Assembly: GCA_900073065.1 (NCBI GenBank)
Contig: FJOG01000001.1
Coordinates: 1,768,439-1,832,438, forward strand
From: Phialocephala subalpina
Taxonomy: Eukaryota > Ascomycota > Leotiomycetes > Helotiales > Mollisiaceae
Length of the DNA: 64,000 bases
Reading direction: 5' to 3'
Position numbers and translations under genes: made by a program. Of this stretch, positions 12,031 to 24,674 are shown one piece after another. Numbering within the stretch: the first letter of the stretch is position 1; every line of letters starts with the position of its first letter. A model generated the notes under the pieces. The model did not search any database. It was given only the letters and a program-made list of their open reading frames with translations, and had not been told where the DNA came from.

Positions 12031-12711
12031 GTGGTCTTGGTTGATGGGATATAATTGGCATGGATAGATCGCATTCGACACAATTTGTACGAACTTTCGT
12101 GGCATTAGAATATCCGAGCCAGATCGCTCAGCTTCAACATTGTCAAAGTCCCGAGAACTGTGGGACAACGTGGGACAGACAGAGTTCTCCAGCGAGGAGA
12201 GATCGAGTCAGGCGATTCGAAAGAGAGGAAATACGTAAAAACTGCCCTAGAACAGAAAATCAATCATTCAAAACACAATATAGCCGCATTCCCTTCAAAT
12301 ATCTTCCAGATATTTCCCACCACACTACCAACGCTCGAAAATGCCTCCAATCAAATTAAGTCGCATGTCCCAGAATTTAAGATCTGATATTCGGGGTCAG
12401 TGACATTCTGGCACTTAAGCGGCCGCTAGTGACCAGTGACATCTTCCCTTTTTTTGATTGGATAAACACACCCTTGTCCACAATTTTCGGATAACCTTTC
12501 AGGTCTTGAGGTGATTGCCATCCCCCAGATTTTAGTCTTATATAACTTTGAATTCCTGTAAGTATGCTTTCCTTCGTCCACTTTCAATCTTTCCAATTCA
12601 TTGGAGTTTCGTTCTGCTTTGACTTCTCTCATCTTGATTTTCGATTTGAAAGCACCTTCGAAGAAGTTTTCTTCATTCCAGAGAGGTACTCCACAGAGCA
12701 AGGAGCTCATC
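12031..12711. other. Intergenic region, nothing identified
   Basis: About 680 bases between two tandem plus-strand genes. Only short unlikely frames are present. The segment directly before 12712 is T/C-rich, as is usual for fungal leaders. Confidence 0.45.
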
Positions 12712-14099
12712 ATGGAAGTCCTCCCCTCAGAAGATCTAGTGAAAGATCACCCTGCGAACAAAACAACAAAACAAGAAATCCAACCCACGCCCTCTACATT
12801 AGATGTCGAGAAGCAATCAATCTCTCCGGAAGAAGCAGCCAATGCCTCCAAAACCTCAGCCTTCAAGAGTCTAGGATGGCTAGATCGTTTCCTCGCATTA
12901 TGGATCTTCCTTGCTATGGCTATTGGTATTATCTTGGGGAATTTTGTACCGAATACTGGACGTGCGTTGCAGAAGGGAAAGTTTGTTGGAGTGTCTGTTC
13001 CGATTGGTATGTTTCCTCTTTCTGTTTGTAATCTTGATTTTGAGGAAAAACGGTGAGCTGATGAGAGGATAGCTGTAGGGTTGCTAGTTATGATGTATCC
13101 TATTCTCTGTAAAGTAAAGTATGAGACGCTACATCTTGTGCTTGGGAAGAGAGATATCTGGATCCAGATCTCGTTCAGTATTTTTGTGAACTGGATCATT
13201 GCTCCTTTGGTCATGGTAAGTTCTCCTTTCCAAGCCAAAGTCGAAGGTTTACTTACTAATGATCTCAAGCTCGGTCTAGCATGGGCTTTCCTCCCAGATA
13301 AAGGCGCCCTCCGCGAAGGTCTCATCCTCGTCGGTCTCGCCCGCTGCATCGCCATGGTACCTCCCCTCCTCACTCCCCCATCTCCCTCCTTGTTCCCTTC
13401 CTTCCTCCCCATAACCATTCCCAACTAACACCCCCCTCTCAGGTCCTAATCTGGACCGGCCTAGCAGGCGGTGATTCAGAATACTGCGCCATCCTCGTAG
13501 CCATAAACTCCATCCTCCAAATGATCCTCTTCGCCCCCCTGGCCCTCCTATTCATAAAAGTCATCTCTCGAGCCGAAGGAACCCTCGACGTCAACTACTC
13601 CACCGTCGCGAAGTCCGTTTCTGTCTTCTTAGGCGTGCCTCTCGGCGCTGCTATCCTCACCCGCTTCACGTTCCGCAAACTAGTCAACGATAAATGGTAC
13701 AACCAAACCTTCCTCAAATACCTCGCTCCCTGGTCCCTAATCGGCCTCCTCTTTACAATCCTAATCCTCTTCGCCTCCCAAGGCGCCCGCGTCGTCCATC
13801 AAGTCGTTTCCGTCATCAGAGTCGCCGCTCCCCTAGTTGTCTATTTCGCTATTATATTTTTTGTAACGTTACTAGTGACGTATAAATTGGGGTTTGGGTA
13901 TAAGGTAGCGACAACGCAGAGTTTCACGGCTGCGAGTAATAATTTTGAGTTGGCGATTGCGGTTGCGGTGGCGACTTATGGGGCGGATAGTGATCAAGCG
14001 TTGGCGGCGACGGTAGGGCCGTTGATTGAGGTTCCGGTGTTGCTTGGGTTGGTGTATGTTGTTAGGGGGGTTGGGAGGAGGTGGGGATGGAAGGATTGA
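12712..14099 (+). CDS. ACR3: Arsenite efflux transporter ACR3
   Basis: Exons 12712-13006, 13073-13215, 13270-13356 and 13443-14099 encode 393 residues. ACR3 (arsenical-resistance-3, bile acid:sodium symporter superfamily) exports arsenite across the plasma membrane. About ten hydrophobic helices are visible after a hydrophilic N-terminal tail. The conserved GLARCIAMVLIW carries the functional Cys of TM4 and is split by the third intron, and GGDSEYCAILVAINS is the other signature block. Length matches the family. The coding strand is strongly C-rich to about 13850 and then turns sharply G/T-rich to the stop (see findings). No ArsB-, ArsC- or Yap8-like partner gene is adjacent. Confidence 0.93.
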
Positions 14100-15029
14100 G
14101 TGTTGGTGGGAGAGGGGGTTGGTGGGTTGTGAGGTGGTTCTGGGTGAGTTTGGGGCGAGAGATGGATGAATTGGAAGAATTTGGAAAGAGGCAGAAGTCA
14201 AAGTTTATCCAGGATGAACCTTATCTCACTCAAGTGAACTTCAAAGTCCCGCGTCGGCTGGGACATTGAACGATACCCATAACCTTCTGAGCGCTAACGG
14301 GGACTAAAGGCGCAAACAGTGCAAGTGACCTTGACGTCTTGTATTTTGGGGTATATATGTTCCAATTTCACAAAACACGTCAGACTCGCTTTGGTACAAT
14401 AAAGGGGCCGTACACCACCAAAGCTTTGAATCCTTATAGGATCAAATAAGCAAATTCTTCGCAGAAAAAAACGGGTGACCTTTGGTGAAATCTGTACCCT
14501 GAGTGTATGACTATGCGACTCCCAAGGACCTACTAAGTACCCTATGCAATGACCCTGTTTTCCCTTTATCGGCTAAGCAATATCTTCTTAGAAGTGTGCC
14601 GAGATTGGGTTTTTTGCCCTTGTATTTTTTAGAAGGGGGAGGGGGAGCTGGGGGCCTTTGTAGCAATGTCCTACCACCATGTCTGAAGAGAACGAGTACC
14701 GCAAAAAATATATAAGTTGACAATAGTGTGATGAAAATAGGAGCCTCCGTCATCCTAATTCGAGACAAGGCATGCAAACGTGAATTAAATGGCAAGCAAA
14801 ACGTTTTGGTATTGAGAAGCGAGCTATGTGCCTTGGAAAGGTTCAGGTTGTGACTTATGTTGGTTTCGTTCCCACCTTGCAGTTATGCCTGCAAGACTAA
14901 CCTCCAATACCTTGTTGACAAGGCAATCTCGCTGGTTGTTGAAGTGTTCCTCTCGCATCTTCCCCTCACGCCACTGCTGAGCGTCCTATCTCAGTGTTGA
15001 AGTTGATCATAGCTGGCGGTTCGAAGACC
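14100..15029. other. Convergent intergenic region
   Basis: About 930 bases between the 3' ends of ACR3 (plus) and MtnB (minus). The first 120 bases continue the G-rich composition of the end of ACR3. A G-run (GGGGGAGGGGGAGC) is at about 14636-14649. No gene is seen. Confidence 0.5.
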
Positions 15030-15837
15030 TCAAGAAGGTCCAACCTGCTCAATATTGCTAACCCATGGCAACCCCAACTTCCTCATCTGAACCGCCAACT
15101 GAAACAAATAATCCAGGCTCTCCGCCTGAGCCTTCGCTTTATCCACCGTATCCCCCCAAACATAAACCCCATGTCTCCTCACAAGCACCGCATACGTATC
15201 CGGATACTGCTCCATCGCCTCCTCCAAATATTCCGTCAGATCTTCTTCATGCGGGGTATTCTCAATCACAGGAATCCTCAACGTATCATGATATCCAAGA
15301 TTCCCCTGTTTGCCAAATCCCTTTCCAAATCCTTTTATTTGTTCGATGTTGTTGATTTCGAAGAGACGGGAAGAGGGGGATTGGGACTCGAGTAAGAGGG
15401 TAACGAGGACGGCCCATTGGGAGTGGGTGTGGATGCAGCATGAGGCGTTGCGCTTGGTGAAGGCGGCCATGAAGAGGGGGGTGCATTGGGAGGGTTTGAG
15501 GTGGGGTGGGGAGCGGAGGTAGATTCGTTTCTTGGGGTCGCGTTGGGCGGACATGGAGAGGACGTAGATGTTTGAGGGTTCCATGAGTTCTTTTGAGACA
15601 CCGGAGGGGGCTAGGTAAACTAGATCACTGGCAGATGGTCAGCAACGGCAGGTAATGGTGCGCATAGACTTACTTGTCTCGAATACTTGCTCCTCCTCCT
15701 GTACCTGAGACCCATCCTAGTGTCCAGAACTTTCTGCAGAGTGCAGGTATGAGGTTGGCGGGGTGCTTGCTGTCGTCGGATTTGACTAAATGATGATTGT
15801 TTTCTGTGGCCTGCTGGGGGTCTACGGTAGTTGCCAT
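15030..15837 (-). CDS. mtnB: Methylthioribulose-1-phosphate dehydratase
   Basis: Exons 15674-15837 and 15030-15627 give 253 residues of a class II aldolase-fold enzyme. It removes water from 5-methylthioribulose-1-phosphate in the cytosolic methionine salvage pathway, the step after MtnA. The motifs [28 protein letters not shown], the zinc-binding HTHSQ and RRHGVYVWG are all in place. The acceptor used (CCAG before TGATCTAG) is the one that restores the [11 protein letters not shown] frame; an AG six bases later would not. The start is MATTVDPQQ, and an ATG three codons upstream (MNKM) is possible. The coding strand switches from C-rich to G-rich near 15345. A CACGTG lies about 150 bases upstream. 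Confidence 0.93.
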
Positions 15838-16743
15838 CTTGTTCATATGCAATGGAACAGAGAGTGGTAAAGATGAAGATGAGAAAACAAATGGCTTCAA
15901 CTCGCGCAACGATTTTGGCGATCTCGCAATTGCGGCGTATCAACGTGGGGGGTACTGAAAGAGAGCTCTCGGCTTTTCATTGCCGCACGTGCAGCATAGT
16001 CTCAGCTTCGAACAATCATAATATAATCGCACTTGAGCTGCCAATTCTGGTGAATCTGTACAGTAGATACTGATATTATTCCAAAGGAGCGACTTGCAAT
16101 GGAATCTAATGCAATCGCAATCGCGATCGCTCTGCCCCGCCGGGACATTCTCATCCGTACTAGTCTTGAAATCAGTCAGCACTGTTGATGCGGAGCAATT
16201 GGAGCTTAATCATTGGCTGGGAAAGGTTCGCCCCTAAAGCAGTTGGAATTGGAGAAGATAAAGCTCTGCCGTAAAGGTGTCCTCAAGCTCGATCCGAACT
16301 CTCTCTGAGCTGTTGATATATAGATGCAGAGCTGTAGCATAAATCTCATACCTGTCCAATCGATATTAATATAGATGAAGGCATTGCTCAGAAGTGACAC
16401 GTTGCCCTTTCCTTGTCCCACGGCACTTGGGTGTTGCTTCCATGCTCTTCTAACGGGTAAGAGCTCAGCTAAAACTAAAACTGAAGCCATCTACGAAGCG
16501 ACCGATCCCTGTCTCCGCCCCGGATTTGTTAAGGCCACCTGTCGATTTTCCCTCCGTCCAAGAACTTTATTAACACCTTCAGCCTCCCACTTTATCAACC
16601 TTCGTCTTTTCTTCCTTTCCATCCCACACGAGCTCTGGAAGCAACAACCACCGACGGCGTTCCTCTTCACGTCGATTCAGACTCTTCTTGTCTTTCAATT
16701 CCTTTGATCGATCGGATCTGCTCTTCGTCCTTGTGTAGCCATC
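15838..16743. other. Divergent intergenic region (MtnB / calnexin)
   Basis: About 900 bases holding both promoters. A palindromic CACGTG is at 15986-15991 on the MtnB side. A long CT-rich stretch (about 16540-16720), typical of strongly expressed fungal genes, precedes the calnexin start. No gene is seen. Confidence 0.5.
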
Positions 16744-18668
16744 ATGAAGTTCCACGCAACCGCCGCCATCTCGGCAGCTGCTCTGTTGGCAGGGTCTGTC
16801 AATGCTGATGCTCAATCTGTCCTCAGCGAAGCCAGCTCTTCTGTCTCCAGCGTTGCCAGCGAAGCTACCTCCTCTACCTCCACTGCTATTGAGCTCCCTA
16901 CCTTCACTGTAGGTCCCCCGCATACAAAGCGCAACCACCCCTCTTTTGCGCAATTGCATGCTGACTTTGTGCTCTGAAGCCTACCACCATCAAGGGTGAC
17001 TTTGTCGAGCAATTCACAGACGACTGGGAGGCACGATGGAAGCCATCCCACGCCAAGAAGGACACCAAGGGTTCTGAGAAGGCCGATGAGGAGTGGGCAT
17101 ACGTCGGAGAATGGGCTGTAGAGGAGCCTACTGTCTTCAAGGGTATGGAGGGTGACAAGGGTCTTGTGGTTAAGAACGCTGCTGCCCATCACGCCATCTC
17201 TGCCAAGTTCCCCAAGAAGATCGATAACAAGGGCAAGACCCTCGTTGTCCAATATGAAGTCAAGCTTCAAAGTGAGTTCAATCTGAAACTGGGTGTACGA
17301 AATCAATGCTCACGAGTTCGCAGATGGTCTCGAGTGTGGTGGTGCTTACTTGAAGCTCCTCCGTGACAACAAGGCTCTCCACCAGGAAGAGTTCTCCAAC
17401 ACCTCTCCCTACGTGATCATGTTCGGTCCTGACAAGTGTGGTTCCACCAACAAGGTCCACTTAATCATCAACCACAAGAACCCCAAGACTGGCGAGTACG
17501 AGGAGAAGCACCTTGCTACTGCCCCAGCTGCCCGAATTGTCAAGACCACCGAGCTCTACACTCTCATCATCCACCCCAACAACACCGCTATCATCAAGTT
17601 GAACGGTGAGCAAGTCAAGGAGGCCAACCTTCTGGAGGACTTCCAACCTGCTTTCAACCCTCCCAAGGAAATTGATGATCCAAAGGACAGCAAGCCAGAC
17701 ACCTGGGTTGATGAGGCCAGAATCGCAGATCCCGAGGCCAAGAAGCCAGAGGACTGGGATGAGGATGCACCATTCGAGATTGTCGACGAGGAGGCTACCA
17801 TCCCAGAGGACTGGCTTGAGAGCGAGCCCCTCACCGTTCCCGACCCAGAGGCACAAAAGCCAGAGGATTGGGATGATGAGGAGGATGGAGATTGGGTCGC
17901 ACCGTAGGTATTCTTTTCCAAGCTATCCAGCAACCGTACTGACTTGTCACTAGGACTGTTCCCAACCCCAAGTGTGACGACGTCTCTGGATGTGGACCAT
18001 GGACCAAGCCAATGATCAAGAACCCCGCATACAAGGGCAAGTGGACCGCTCCTTACATTGACAACCCAGCCTACAAGGGTGTCTGGGCTCCACGCAAGAT
18101 CAAGAACCCTGACTACTACGAGGACAAGCACCCATCCAACCTCGAGCCCATGGGAGCCATCGGTTTCGAAATCTGGACCATGCAAAACGACATCCTCTTC
18201 GACAACATCTACATTGGTCACTCCATTGAGGACGCCGAGAAGTTCGCCGACGAGACCTTTAAGGAGAAGCACCCCATTGAGCAACTCCTCGAGCTCGAGT
18301 CTAAGCCCAAGGTAGAGGACAAGCCCAAGGCCAAGTCTCCATCTGACCTCGTCTTCCTTGATGACCCAGTCCACTACATCAAGGAGAAGCTTGACCTCTT
18401 CTTCACCATCGCCCAAAACGATCCCATCCAAGCCATCAAGTTCGTTCCTGAGGCTGCTGGTGGTCTTGCCGCCGTTGCTATTACTATCTTGGCCATCATC
18501 ATCGGTGTTGTCTCTGCGTCCGGCTCTACCCCTCCCCCAGCTGTCAAGAAGGCTGCCGGTGACGCCAAGGCTGCAACTGTTGATGCTAAGGACAAGGCCG
18601 CAGAGGCTGTCGCTTCAGGTGTCGACTCAGCCAAGGCTGAGAAGCGTGCTACCCGAAGCACATCGTAG
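16744..18668 (+). CDS. Calnexin
   Basis: Exons 16744-16908, 16980-17271, 17324-17903 and 17954-18668 encode 583 residues. Calnexin is the ER-membrane lectin chaperone that holds monoglucosylated glycoproteins during folding. Features in order are a signal peptide (about 1-22), a Ser/Thr-rich linker, and the lectin domain with [10 protein letters not shown] and the IMFGPDKCG region. Next comes the P-domain, with type 1 repeats ([27 protein letters not shown]) and type 2 repeats ([27 protein letters not shown]). A single membrane helix ([13 protein letters not shown]) and an Ala/Lys-rich cytosolic tail end the protein. The long minus-strand frame opposite this gene is only a shadow. It shares the glycoprotein theme with the GH47 mannosidase at 50618. 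Confidence 0.96.
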
Positions 18669-19724
18669 ATAGTTCAGGGGCGATCGTGGGTGGAGGAAAA
18701 TACCAAGTACCGAATTCGGAGGATGTTACAGTAGGGAAAGACTTGGAGGGCCGATTGAGAGTGCGCTGCATTTTAAGTTTCTGCCAACCGTCCATTTACT
18801 TTCTTGGGATGGTTCTGAGCATGGATTCATCGTACATCTGTATCTTAGGCGCACAAAATACTTGAATGAAACTGCAAAGTCCTAAAATCATCCTGCCTCT
18901 ACTTCTTTATGCCTGTGATACTTTAAGACATGCATTATATAGGTTCTTCGAGTGAGAGAGCCATATGTCAGAATTGAATCTTCGACAAGTGTCCGTCCCT
19001 ATTCTGCTTGATGTTAGAGCGAGTGAAGTAAACAATCTCTCCATATCATTATTGAATTTCGTTACTGTACGTTGTTTCAGCATTCCCTGTGTCATCACTC
19101 CAGCATTATGTATCTTTTCTTGTACTTTGAGAGTGGTTTAGGCTTCCGTGATTCGTCATGATAGCAAGCTCGATGAGATGTTTTAAAGCACGTCTACACA
19201 GGGCTGCCACAACACTTTGCTGCCGAAATTCCACTTTGATATTTTGTTTGACTCTTTAGAATTTGGCATTTGGTTTCGGAAGCGTTGACCGAGGTTTCTT
19301 GCACCGTTTGGACGTCGCTTCCCCTCCTACTGCTTTACTTCCCGTCACCTTCCTCTCAAGCATTCAGTCACTTTCTGTTTTGGTGCCATGTATAAGACTT
19401 TTCGCTATTTTCTTTTTTTATCGACTTTACTAAGACCTAGGGAATTAGAGTTGGTGTTCTTATTTTCACGCCAGAGCTTTTAGGACAATGAGATCTGAGA
19501 AATAGTGAGGTCAGTTGTAATTCAAAGTCAGGCTTCAAATTCCTCTAAAAGTCTCGCAGGATATTCCCAGACTTTTTTGTCGTCTACCCATATTCCCATT
19601 TGTGCATCCAACAATTCAAGTATTGACATGAACTCGTCTCATCATAACCTCGTTCTTCATCCCAACGTGAAATTTCCACAGTTGATGTAGGTTGTTTTGC
19701 CATCCTTGCTAGATATTCGATGTC
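18669..19724. other. Convergent intergenic region, nothing identified
   Basis: About 1.05 kb between the 3' ends of calnexin (plus) and MtnA (minus). It is AT-richer than the genes, and no protein or RNA gene could be recognised on either strand. Confidence 0.5.
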
Positions 19725-21225
19725 CTAGACATCCATCTGGAACTGCAACCCATCACTCCCATTCATCTTCACCGCCGCTGATCCACCAGCCACATCATCG
19801 ACCTGTGCCTTCCACCTCTCAGGCATAATAGCCTTGAAATCAAACTTCCCCTTTGCATTCCTCGGCACGGGCCCATGTTCCGTGATAATAGAATCAATAA
19901 GCTGATACGGCGTAACATCAAACGCCGGATTCCACACATTGATCCTCTGATCCGCAATCGCCACTCTTTCCGTATGATTGACATCCACCTTGCCATCTTT
20001 CCCAACCACCGCTCCGCTAATCTGCGTCAATTCTGTCTGCGCTCTATTCTCAATCTTGATCAGATCTCCATTTTCTTTCTCGAGATCAACACTAGTAGTC
20101 GGAGCTGCGACGACGAATTTGATGCCATGGGCTTTAGCCAGCACAGCAAGTTGATATGTCCCAATTTTGTTGGCTGTGTCTCCGTTTCGGACGACGCGGT
20201 CAGCGCCGACGATGACGGCCGTTATGTTCTTTTCGTCTTTGTATGTTTTGAAGAGGGAGGCGGCCATGGAGTCGGTGATTAGGGTGGAGGGGATTTTCTC
20301 ATAGACGAGCTCAAAGGCTGTGAGGCGGGAGCCTTGGTTGTAGGGTCTGGTTTCGGTGCAGTAGGCGTGGTCGAGGTAGTTCATGTCGTGGAGTTTGCGG
20401 ATTATGCCTAGGGCTGTGCCGACTCCGGAGGTTGCGAGGGAGCTGTTTGTTGTCAGTATCCCGTGGGAAGTTTTGGGGTATTTGCTTAGTTGGTGTCAAC
20501 GTACCCTGTGTTGCAATGTGTCAAGACGCTGATCTTTCTATATGTCTGATCAGGAGCCCCTTGGGTCCCAGGTGGGCTTGTAGTATAGTATCTGAAGTCA
20601 TCGTCAGTGACGGTACTGGTGACCGGTGGCTGTAACGCTCTCAGGTACTCTGCCCCCCACATTCCAATTCTCTGATTTGTAGCTAGATCATCTTCAAAGA
20701 TCTTCTTCGCAACCTCGATGAATTTCTCTCGTATACTGACACATGCTTGGGTCTCGTCGGAAGCTGTTGCATCAGATGCTGCTTTCTGCGTTTGTGTCTT
20801 AAGGAGTTGGATGGCATTCGATAGATCCACAGCCGTTGGGCGACTTTCCATCAGGTAATCAAGCTTGCGGTTGATAAATTCGACGAGGTCTTGCTTTTTG
20901 CTGGTACCTGGAGTACATTAGTCAGTGCTCACATGGGAGGATTTGGTGTCAAGAAGCTTACCATCTTTCTTATGCCACAGCTCGACAGCCAGAGCCAGAG
21001 CTGCGACAATTGCAATTGCTGGAGCTCCTGGTCAAGCCTTAGCCGCTGAATCTGCCGTAACAAGAGATCCTAAGATGTACCTCTGACGCGCATTGACTTG
21101 ATACAATCGAATGCCTCTTCACACGTCGATACATCATCGTAGACGAATTCATGGGGGAGCTTTAGCTGGTCAAGAACGAGAAGCTTGCCGCTCTCGTACT
21201 TGATCGCCTTGAGACCGTGGTCCAT
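19725..21225 (-). CDS. mtnA: Methylthioribose-1-phosphate isomerase
   Basis: Exons 21081-21225, 20962-21027, 20505-20907 and 19725-20442 give 443 residues. The enzyme (eIF2B-like fold; yeast Mri1) converts methylthioribose-1-phosphate to methylthioribulose-1-phosphate in methionine salvage. Motifs are MRVRGAPAIAI near the N-terminus, [18 protein letters not shown] with the catalytic Cys (formed across the third intron), and [17 protein letters not shown] with the catalytic Asp. The start [15 protein letters not shown] is the family start; an upstream in-frame extension lacks similarity. MtnB, which uses this enzyme's product, is about 4 kb away on the same strand. The coding strand shifts from C-rich to G-rich near 20100. 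Confidence 0.94.
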
Positions 21226-22422
21226 GATGGAAATTATTGGTGCACAGTTCCGCGTATTGGCTTGACGAGAATCTTTGTTTTGGTCTCTGCCAGTGCATAA
21301 ACAGAATGAGTTATTAGGACGCGGTTTGGATGAGTTTAAGTTTTTTTCCTCCGGGAGCAACACGTTCTTGGAGGAAAGGCGGAGAGCGCTTTGCTTTTCT
21401 GCCAACCCCCGCCTGCCTTTCTGGGCTTGGCTTGCACGTGCTTACCCCTCCTTCAAGCCTCTCAGCCAAAACGGTGAGAAGAAGAATAGTGGTTTTACAT
21501 ACGTAGATTGAGACATGAACCCAAAAGAAGTACACACCCAACGTCACATGCTTGAATAATTCAAATGTGCCACGTGTGAGGAAGTTGAGAAAATATCAAA
21601 ATCAGACCGCCCTTGAAGCCATCCACTTCAGCAGCTTGTGATCATTACTAGGCAAAGAATATCTACGATGGTCTTTTTAGCATAACCCTTCAACTGGATT
21701 ACTCAACCTGGCAACACTGGAAGCAGGTTCAGCCTTCAAGACGCAGTCTCGCAGATGAGATACCAGGAGAGAGGATCCGCCACGCGGCTGTTAACATGCG
21801 AAGAGAGCCAATTGTTTCCCTGCCCCCAAGTGTACGAAAACATGAGATCAACCTAATCGGAGATCGCTCCGCAAAGTCTCCATCGGGCTCCCCTTTCAAT
21901 CAATATTCAGTGGGGTTGACCGCCACCAAAATCTGTTGAAAGATGGGGCGTGAAAGTGGCCTGATCACTATCGACATCAACCCAGAACCAATGAAAAGAA
22001 ATTCAACGCACAACTTGCGCATTGACGGCGACTTCTATAAATCTGAACCCCCAGTGACCCCGCTTTCTTGAAAAAAAACTCGTCATAGGAAGTCCAGAAG
22101 CTTGATATTTAAACAGGATTCCACTTCGAGGCACCAAAACCTATCAATCAGAGAAATGCACAATCATATCTTCATTTCGTCCGTGATGGTGCGACTGAAC
22201 GCCAACCAAAATGCCACTACTCGGACAAGATAATAAACAGATCTGGGGAATCTTCTCATACCATATACCACCCGAACTCCAACTAGCGCCATCCGTCCAC
22301 GGCGCCTCAAGATGACTACCCATAACAATGACACTTCGGTCCAACCTTATTGATGAGGAAGCGGCCTCCTTCGTGTACTGGAGCCGCCGAAGTTTTATAC
22401 ATTGGGAGGGTCGATATAAACG
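21226..22422. other. Intergenic region upstream of MtnA
   Basis: About 1.2 kb between the MtnA start and the 3' end of the SAM/HMG gene, both on the minus strand. CACGTG motifs are at 21435-21440 and 21571-21576. No coding gene is supported. Confidence 0.5.
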
Positions 22423-24115
22423 TCAGGTACCTTGCCGGCCATTACTGTTTCTATCGACGATCTCTCCCGCCCTCAGCAATGCGCTGACGGGATCTAAATT
22501 ATTGTCATCGGCCGAATGCGAGTAGTCCTGAAGTCGAGGGTCGGATTGATTATTCTGATTGCCTTGCTGCGAATAGCCTCGAATCGGTGGAATTGAGTTT
22601 GGGAAGTCGATAGTATGAACTGCTGGAACTTGGTAAGTACTTAATCTTGCCAAGGAATTCCACATCACAGAAACCCACTAGGTGAAGACCAGACATACCA
22701 TTTGGAGACTGTTGCGTAACAATCAGTGTTGATTGGGGGGATAAGGATGGTGGTCTCAGGGGGGGCAGCAAGTTGTCGTATGATCCATTTGACTTTTGAG
22801 CGTAGAGTGTTGGCAGTGGAAGAGCTCGATCGAGTGGAGGCTCCAAGGGTGTACGCGGGGTAAAGAATGCAGAGGATCCGGTGCTAGCTGATGATGTCGA
22901 TGATCGGTTCGTTGACTCGGAAGTCAACAACGGCGGAGGTGGGTGGTTCTGGGCTCGATGCATCCGATGGTCATGCTGCTGGGAACCAGTGAGATTGCGG
23001 GAATCTGCAGACGGTGCTCCAGAGAAATTCGGTCGGCTGTCAGTGACGCTCGACAGTCGAGGAAGTTGCTGTGAGTTGGCTGGGTCGTCGCCGCGGTGCC
23101 CCTCCCGCCAAGCAAGTAACTGAGGATTCCCACCATATATAGAATCACGATATCCAGGAAGAACCGTGGGTGACGTCGTACTGGGCGAGTTCTGCGGCTT
23201 CGGGGCGCCAAGGGACACCGACAATTTCGGCATGTTGGGTAGTTGAGGTGAGGTTTGTCCCTCAGGGGCCTGCCACTGGCCGTTGGTCGAGCCGGACGAC
23301 TCAACGCGCATACGACCGATGGGAGTATCGCTGCCATGTTGACTCGCACCACTGCTCCCCGAAGTACTGCTCACAGCACTGGCGTGCCCTTCCAATTTCG
23401 GTCTTTTGACTGCGTCGGATTCGGTCGCTAAATGAGGTTCGTTAGAAGATGGACCAATTGACTGACAAAAATGCTATATAGCCTGCCCACCTTGTTGCGC
23501 AGTCGAGTGCCTCGCCTTGAAGTCAGCTAGGTATTGCGAGTATTCTTTATAACTGTCCGTCCTTTTATATTCGGTAAGTTCGTTATTGTATTTCTCCTTC
23601 GCAGAAAATGCCTGTTGCTCGTAGGGCTCCTTCTCGGCGGGTGAGAGATTCTGCCAGTTTTCGCCTACTAATTTGGCAATCTCCGTGAAAGACAAGTTTC
23701 TGCCCTTGAGCTCTTCGCGCATTTTGTTCGAGAATATAACGTATGCCGAGGGAGGTCGTTCGGGAGCATTTTCGTCAGGTTTCGGGTGCCGTCTATACTT
23801 TCTCTTTGCGCCCTGTGATGCGCCACTTCCGTCCTTGCTCTCAGTTTTCGGATTACCTCCTTTCGACTCTTCTGGTTGCCTATCATCGGTCGGTGTATTT
23901 CGTGGGGAGGCTAAGGCTCGATCTGAGGACAAGCCTCTCGAATTGGCAATTTTCCGCTGGAGCTTCCTGCGGTGACCAAGTTTCACACCCAGGGCATCGA
24001 AATCGGACTCTGTGATATCGAGTATCGTTTCCCATGTATCAAAGCCTTGTTCTAGGAAGTCGTGCAGGTAGTGAGAGATACCCAGCTCTGCGAATATGTC
24101 CCCCAGTTCAGTCAT
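22423..24115 (-). CDS. SAM domain plus HMG-box DNA-binding protein
   Basis: Exons 23491-24115, 22699-23427 and 22423-22622 encode 517 residues. Residues 1-58 form a SAM domain (YLHDFLEQGFDTWETILDI, then LGHRRKLQRKIA), a protein-protein interaction module. Residues about 117-186 are an HMG box (RPPSAYVIFSNKMREELK, then NLSFTEIAKLVGENW), which bends DNA. A basic stretch (KRKYRRHPKP) before the box is a likely nuclear localisation signal. The remaining C-terminal half is Ser/Pro/Gln-rich and probably disordered. It is inferred to be a nuclear transcriptional regulator; SAM+HMG proteins in filamentous fungi are linked to development, but its targets are unknown. The start at MTELGDIF matches relatives. 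An in-frame upstream extension has no ATG, and an AG-preceded 5' leader exon is possible. Confidence 0.88.
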
Positions 24116-24653
24116 ACAGTAGATAGCGTCTGGAAGCTGTCCAGGCCTACAAGAGAGCTCCAAACTCGATGGTTTCTGAATTTCGTGAGGAGCAATTAAG
24201 CTCTCGTGTGGTACTGATTTCTCTCCGCAGCAGATCTTCAAGAGCCGTCACACTTCTTCTTCGAGGAGCCAAGATATGATAGACCTCGAGAGGGTGTCTG
24301 GGATATATGTCGTGTAAAGGTCATTGATCTCTGCAATGTACAATACAGTCAAATGAGGCTGTGGTACATGAATGGCCAGTGGAGCTCCAGACCAGATTGC
24401 TCTTGGGCATGCAGATAAAGCTTTCAGGTTTTCAAGGAGTCCTGAATAGTTGAGATCTGTGGCGGCTGACAGAATACCCCAAGAGAATTGGCACGTATAT
24501 AGTAGAGTAATCTGATGGACTCGAAAGATCAGCTGGTTGCGAGTTTGTCTGGATGCGCGTCGAGTCTATGCAGAAGGTGGCACTTTTCGAAAGAGTCAGC
24601 TCCTTGATTCAGGCACAAGTAGTTCATAAAGGCATTGGTAGTAGTAATTGGAG

Positions 24654-24674
24654 TTGCCATTTGCCATTTGCCAT
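24654..24674. repeat. 7-bp tandem repeat (TTGCCAT x3)
   Basis: Three perfect head-to-tail copies of TTGCCAT lie in the region upstream of the SAM/HMG gene. This is probably replication slippage. Confidence 0.8.

Noticed and set aside
12747..13424. 225-codon minus-strand frame opposite ACR3
   Set aside because: It crosses the introns of a clear plus-strand gene and has no domain.
10150..14099. Acid phosphatase plus ACR3 as an arsenic-resistance cluster
   Set aside because: The phosphatase has no link to arsenate reduction, and no arsenate reductase, ArsH or Yap8-like regulator is nearby.
17556..18431. 291-codon minus-strand frame opposite calnexin
   Set aside because: It is a codon-usage shadow of the acidic, GC-ending calnexin coding strand; its Leu/Val/Gly-rich translation has no family features.
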